Below are positions 60,664 through 64,000 of a DNA stretch of 64,000 nucleotides, one piece after another. The position numbers and the translations under genes were made by a program. Below the pieces are notes generated by a model. That model was not told where the DNA came from and did not search any database. It saw nothing but the letters and a program-made list of their open reading frames with translations. The stretch covers positions 62,001 to 126,000 of the forward strand of contig JAILGB010000011.1 in assembly GCA_024697185.1 (NCBI GenBank), written 5' to 3'. This stretch comes from Opitutales bacterium (GTDB taxonomy: Bacteria > Verrucomicrobiota > Verrucomicrobiia > Opitutales > UBA953). How positions within the stretch are numbered: the stretch's first letter is position 1; each line of letters begins with the position of its first letter.

Positions 60664-63264
60664 TTAATCGACTTTTGTCACCAATTTTCCCTTTTTGTCG
60701 AGAGAGACCAAAACGTTGTCGCCCTCGACGATCTTGCCCTCGATAATTTTTCGCGCCAAAAGCGTTTCAAGCTCGCGTTGCAACAATCGTCGCAGCGGGC
60801 GGGCGCCATAAACGGGATCGTAACCGCGCTCGGCGATCCAGCTCTGCGCTTTTTCATCAAGCGACACCTTGATGCGACGCTCTCCCAAACGCGCATTGAG
60901 TATCTGCAAAAACAGATTGACAATCGCGGCAATCTGCTTTTCTCCCAGAGGTTTGAAAAGGACGATATCGTCAATGCGGTTTAAAAATTCCGGTCTGAAA
61001 TGCTGCCGCAAGCTGTCCATCACTTTTTGTCGGGCACTATCTTCGATGACACCATCTTTTATACCGTCAATAATAAATGAAGAGCCGATATTGGACGTCA
61101 TGATAAAAATCGCATTGCGACAATCGACCACGCGCCCCTGCCCGTCCGTCACCCGCCCGTCATCCAAGATCTGCAAAAGAATATTGAAGACATCCGGATG
61201 GGCTTTTTCAAGCTCGTCAAACAAAACAACCGAATACGGCTTGCGGCGCAAGGCCTCTGTCAGTTGTCCGCCTTCATCATAGCCGACATAGCCGGGCGGC
61301 GCGCCGACAAGGCGCGAGACTGCGTGTTTTTCCATATATTCCGACATATCGATGCGGATCATCGCGTCCTCCGAATCAAAGAGTTCCCGCGAAAGCTCCT
61401 TTGCCAACTCTGTCTTGCCGACACCCGTCGGACCCAAGAAGAGGAAGCTGCCGACCGGGCGGCGCATATCCTGCACACCTGCCCGGGAACGCAAAATCGC
61501 CTCCGCGACAAAATGCACCGCCTCCTCCTGTCCGACGACATGAGACGACAGTGTTTCTTCAAGCGTCAGAAGTTTTTTCTGATCGCTCGCCAACAGTTTT
61601 GTCACCGGGATATGAGTCCAACGCGAAACAATCTCCGCAATCTCATCCGGAGTAACACTGTCGCGGAAAAGCTGTGCGGCGACATTTTGTCGGGATTTCA
61701 AACTCGCTTTTTTGGCGCCGGCGATTTTTTTCTCCAGTTGAGGGATCTTGCCATAAAGCAATTCCGACGCGCTTTCCAAATCGCCCCTGCGTTGCGCCTG
61801 CTCCGCCGCGCGACGCGCTTCCTCCAGCTGATTGCGCAAATCCTGTATCGCGCTGACGCCCGCTTTTTCTTTTTCCCAACGCGAACGCAACGACGTCAGT
61901 TCCTCGCGCACCTCGCCCAACTCATGTCTCAAATCTTCCAATCGCTGTTTGGAGGCGTCGTCACTTTCTTTTTTTAATGCCGCCTCCTCGATCGCCAACT
62001 GCGTTTCCCTGCGGGAGAGTTTGTCCAACTCTTCCGGCATCGAATCCATTTCCGTCCGCACTTGGGCGCAAGCCTCATCGACGAGATCGATCGCCTTGTC
62101 CGGCAAAAAACGTCCCGTGATATAACGGTTGGAAAGTGTCGCCGCCTGCACTAACGCCGCATCTTGAATCTTGACCCCATGATGGATTTCATAGCGTTCC
62201 CGCAAGCCGCGCAAAATAGAAATCGTGTCTTCAACGCTCGGAGCTTCGACCAAAACGCTTTGAAAACGTCGCGCCAACGCCGCATCCTTTTCGAGATATT
62301 TGCGATATTCATCGAGCGTCGTCGCACCGATACAACGCAACTCTCCGCGAGCCAGCATCGGCTTGAGCATATTGCCGGCATCCATTGCCCCTTTGCCGCC
62401 GCCGGCTCCGACCAAAGTATGCAATTCGTCGATAAAGAGCAAAACGCGACCTTCCGACTTTTTAACTTCTTTGAGAACTGCTTTCAAGCGCTCTTCAAAC
62501 TCGCCCTGGTATTTCGCTCCCGCAAGCAAAGCCCCGATATCGAGCGAAAAAAGTGATTTTTCCTTCAAACCGTCGGGAACGTCCCCGCGCACGATTCGTT
62601 GCGCCAAGCCCTCGACAATCGCCGTTTTCCCCACTCCGGGCTCGCCGATCAGGACAGGATTGTTTTTTGTCTTTCGCGACAAAATCTGGATCACGCGCCG
62701 AATCTCATCATCGCGTCCGATCACGGGATCAAGTTTTCCCCGGCGCGCCAACTCGACAAGATCCGTCCCGTATTTTTTCAAAGCGTCATAAGTCTCTTCC
62801 GGATTGTCCGTCGTCACGCGCTGATTGCCGCGCAATTCCTTGAGCGCCGTCTGCATTTTGGATTCATCCAAACCAAAACGCTTAAAAAGCGCGGCGACAG
62901 TTCCATTCTTGAACATCGCCAAAAAAAGATGCTCCGTGCTGACATATTCGTCTCCAAAACGTCGCGCGACCTCTTGCGCGTCGGCAATCAGTTTCCCGAC
63001 AGCCGCCGAAATCGCATCGCTCTCCCGGATCGTCCCGTTGCTCGAAACTCGCGGCAGGCGATTCACCTCCTGTTCAACCTGGGCGACAAAAGCCGCCACA
63101 TCGATCCCGCCACGTTCCAGCAAATTCGGGACAACACCGTCGCTTTGTTCCGCCAAAGCCTTCAAAATATGAACGACTTCAAGCTGGGGATTGCCGTTCC
63201 CGCGGGCTTGTCGCTGCGCCGACTCGATCGCCGCGATTGATTTTTTTGTAAATTTATTTTCCAT
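60664..63264 (-). CDS. clpB: ATP-dependent chaperone ClpB
   Basis: Start [49 protein letters not shown]. Confidence 0.98.
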   Translation of the reverse strand: MENKFTKKSIAAIESAQRQARGNGNPQLEVVHILKALAEQSDGVVPNLLERGGIDVAAFVAQVEQEVNRLPRVSSNGTIRESDAISAAVGKLIADAQEVARRFGDEYVSTEHLFLAMFKNGTVAALFKRFGLDESKMQTALKELRGNQRVTTDNPEETYDALKKYGTDLVELARRGKLDPVIGRDDEIRRVIQILSRKTKNNPVLIGEPGVGKTAIVEGLAQRIVRGDVPDGLKEKSLFSLDIGALLAGAKYQGEFEERLKAVLKEVKKSEGRVLLFIDELHTLVGAGGGKGAMDAGNMLKPMLARGELRCIGATTLDEYRKYLEKDAALARRFQSVLVEAPSVEDTISILRGLRERYEIHHGVKIQDAALVQAATLSNRYITGRFLPDKAIDLVDEACAQVRTEMDSMPEELDKLSRRETQLAIEEAALKKESDDASKQRLEDLRHELGEVREELTSLRSRWEKEKAGVSAIQDLRNQLEEARRAAEQAQRRGDLESASELLYGKIPQLEKKIAGAKKASLKSRQNVAAQLFRDSVTPDEIAEIVSRWTHIPVTKLLASDQKKLLTLEETLSSHVVGQEEAVHFVAEAILRSRAGVQDMRRPVGSFLFLGPTGVGKTELAKELSRELFDSEDAMIRIDMSEYMEKHAVSRLVGAPPGYVGYDEGGQLTEALRRKPYSVVLFDELEKAHPDVFNILLQILDDGRVTDGQGRVVDCRNAIFIMTSNIGSSFIIDGIKDGVIEDSARQKVMDSLRQHFRPEFLNRIDDIVLFKPLGEKQIAAIVNLFLQILNARLGERRIKVSLDEKAQSWIAERGYDPVYGARPLRRLLQRELETLLARKIIEGKIVEGDNVLVSLDKKGKLVTKVD

Positions 63265-63387
63265 AGTTTTTCCTCCTACAAACCAAATAGCAATAAGCAT
63301 GCCAAAAACTGCAAAAGCCCGTTCCCGCTTTTGAATGGCGGTGAAAGGACGAGCGTCATATAATCAATTTTAAAGATTTGGCGCCTT

Positions 63388-64000
63388 ATGAAAATCCTCT
63401 GTCTCGACATCGGCAACACGCATACGCACTATGCCGTCATGGAAAATCGCCGCGGGCTGATTAGCGGCGCGATCGAAACGCAACGGATTTCCAGCGCCGC
63501 CGACGGCGTTCCCGCGCTTATGTTGCGCAAGGACGTCAAAACTCTCGATCTCGCCGGAATCGCCTTTTGCTCTGTCGTCCCGCTCGCGACCGAACGTTTG
63601 GAACAGAGCCTCAAACTGATGACGGAACTTCCCGTCTGCCGTCTCTGGCACAAAAACTGCCCCGGGCTCGGCATTCACTATCCCCAGCCGGCGGAAATCG
63701 GTCCCGACCGTTTGGCGAACTGCATCGGCGCCCAGGCGAGATTTGGCGCTCCCGCCGTCATCATCGACATGGGAACCGCCGTCACGTTTGACATCCTCAC
63801 CCAAAACGGCTACGAAGGCGGCATCATCGCTCCCGGCATCGGGGTCATGACCAAATATCTCCACGAACAGACAGCTCTTTTGCCGGAACTGAAACCGCGG
63901 GAACTCCTTCTCGCCGAAGACGATTCCGCCATCGGCAAATCAACATTGGCGGCAATGAAATTCGGATGCGCCGTCGGTTTTGCGGGAATGATCGATGCCC
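63388..64000 (+). CDS. coaX: type III pantothenate kinase, 3' end truncated by window edge
   Basis: Own translation MKILCLDIGNTHTHYAVMENRR...VIIDMGTAVTFDILTQNGYEGGIIAPGIGVM; missing from the ORF track because no stop lies in the window. Confidence 0.9.
   Translation, partial: MKILCLDIGNTHTHYAVMENRRGLISGAIETQRISSAADGVPALMLRKDVKTLDLAGIAFCSVVPLATERLEQSLKLMTELPVCRLWHKNCPGLGIHYPQPAEIGPDRLANCIGAQARFGAPAVIIDMGTAVTFDILTQNGYEGGIIAPGIGVMTKYLHEQTALLPELKPRELLLAEDDSAIGKSTLAAMKFGCAVGFAGMIDA

Overview
This 64 kb bacterial chromosomal window is almost entirely housekeeping genes. It is probably from the PVC superphylum, Verrucomicrobiota-like, because it carries an Akkermansia Amuc_1098-1102-type pilus locus. 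Nearly all genes are on the minus strand. Gene content includes nifJ (partial), eno, nadB, an OppA-like protein, an AmpG-like MFS transporter, an EPS export protein, menA, pheA, scpB, fabI, menF, a YhaM-like nuclease, a pilin, glyA, rpiB, rplQ-rpoA-rpsD-rpsK-rpsM, nuoA, a prlC-like peptidase, mrdA-mreD-mreC-mreB, tsaD, a GH109-like protein, the type IV pilus locus, ruvA, clpB, coaX (partial) and tRNAs Ser, Asp and Pro. No prophage, IS element or CRISPR array was seen. The main signal not explained by genes is a dispersed 9-mer, 5'-GCGGGAACG-3' / 5'-CGTTCCCGC-3'. It recurs in both orientations, about 9 exact copies per kb in poorly conserved genes, and is absent or nearly absent from rpoA/ribosomal genes, glyA and mreB. 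It is often paired as inverted repeats that form intergenic terminators. This resembles a DNA uptake sequence (Neisseria DUS / Pasteurellaceae USS) and sits in a window that also carries type IV pilus genes and a membrane-anchored DRGH nuclease. Other points of interest are a degenerate PTS-EIIA/diadenylate cyclase fusion, an alpha/beta-hydrolase + DedA + ATP-grasp fusion coupled to a cysteine peptidase, a J-domain protein with three SUMF1/FGE-like domains, and a set of promoters placed for leaderless mRNAs. All assignments come from reading the sequence; no database search was run.
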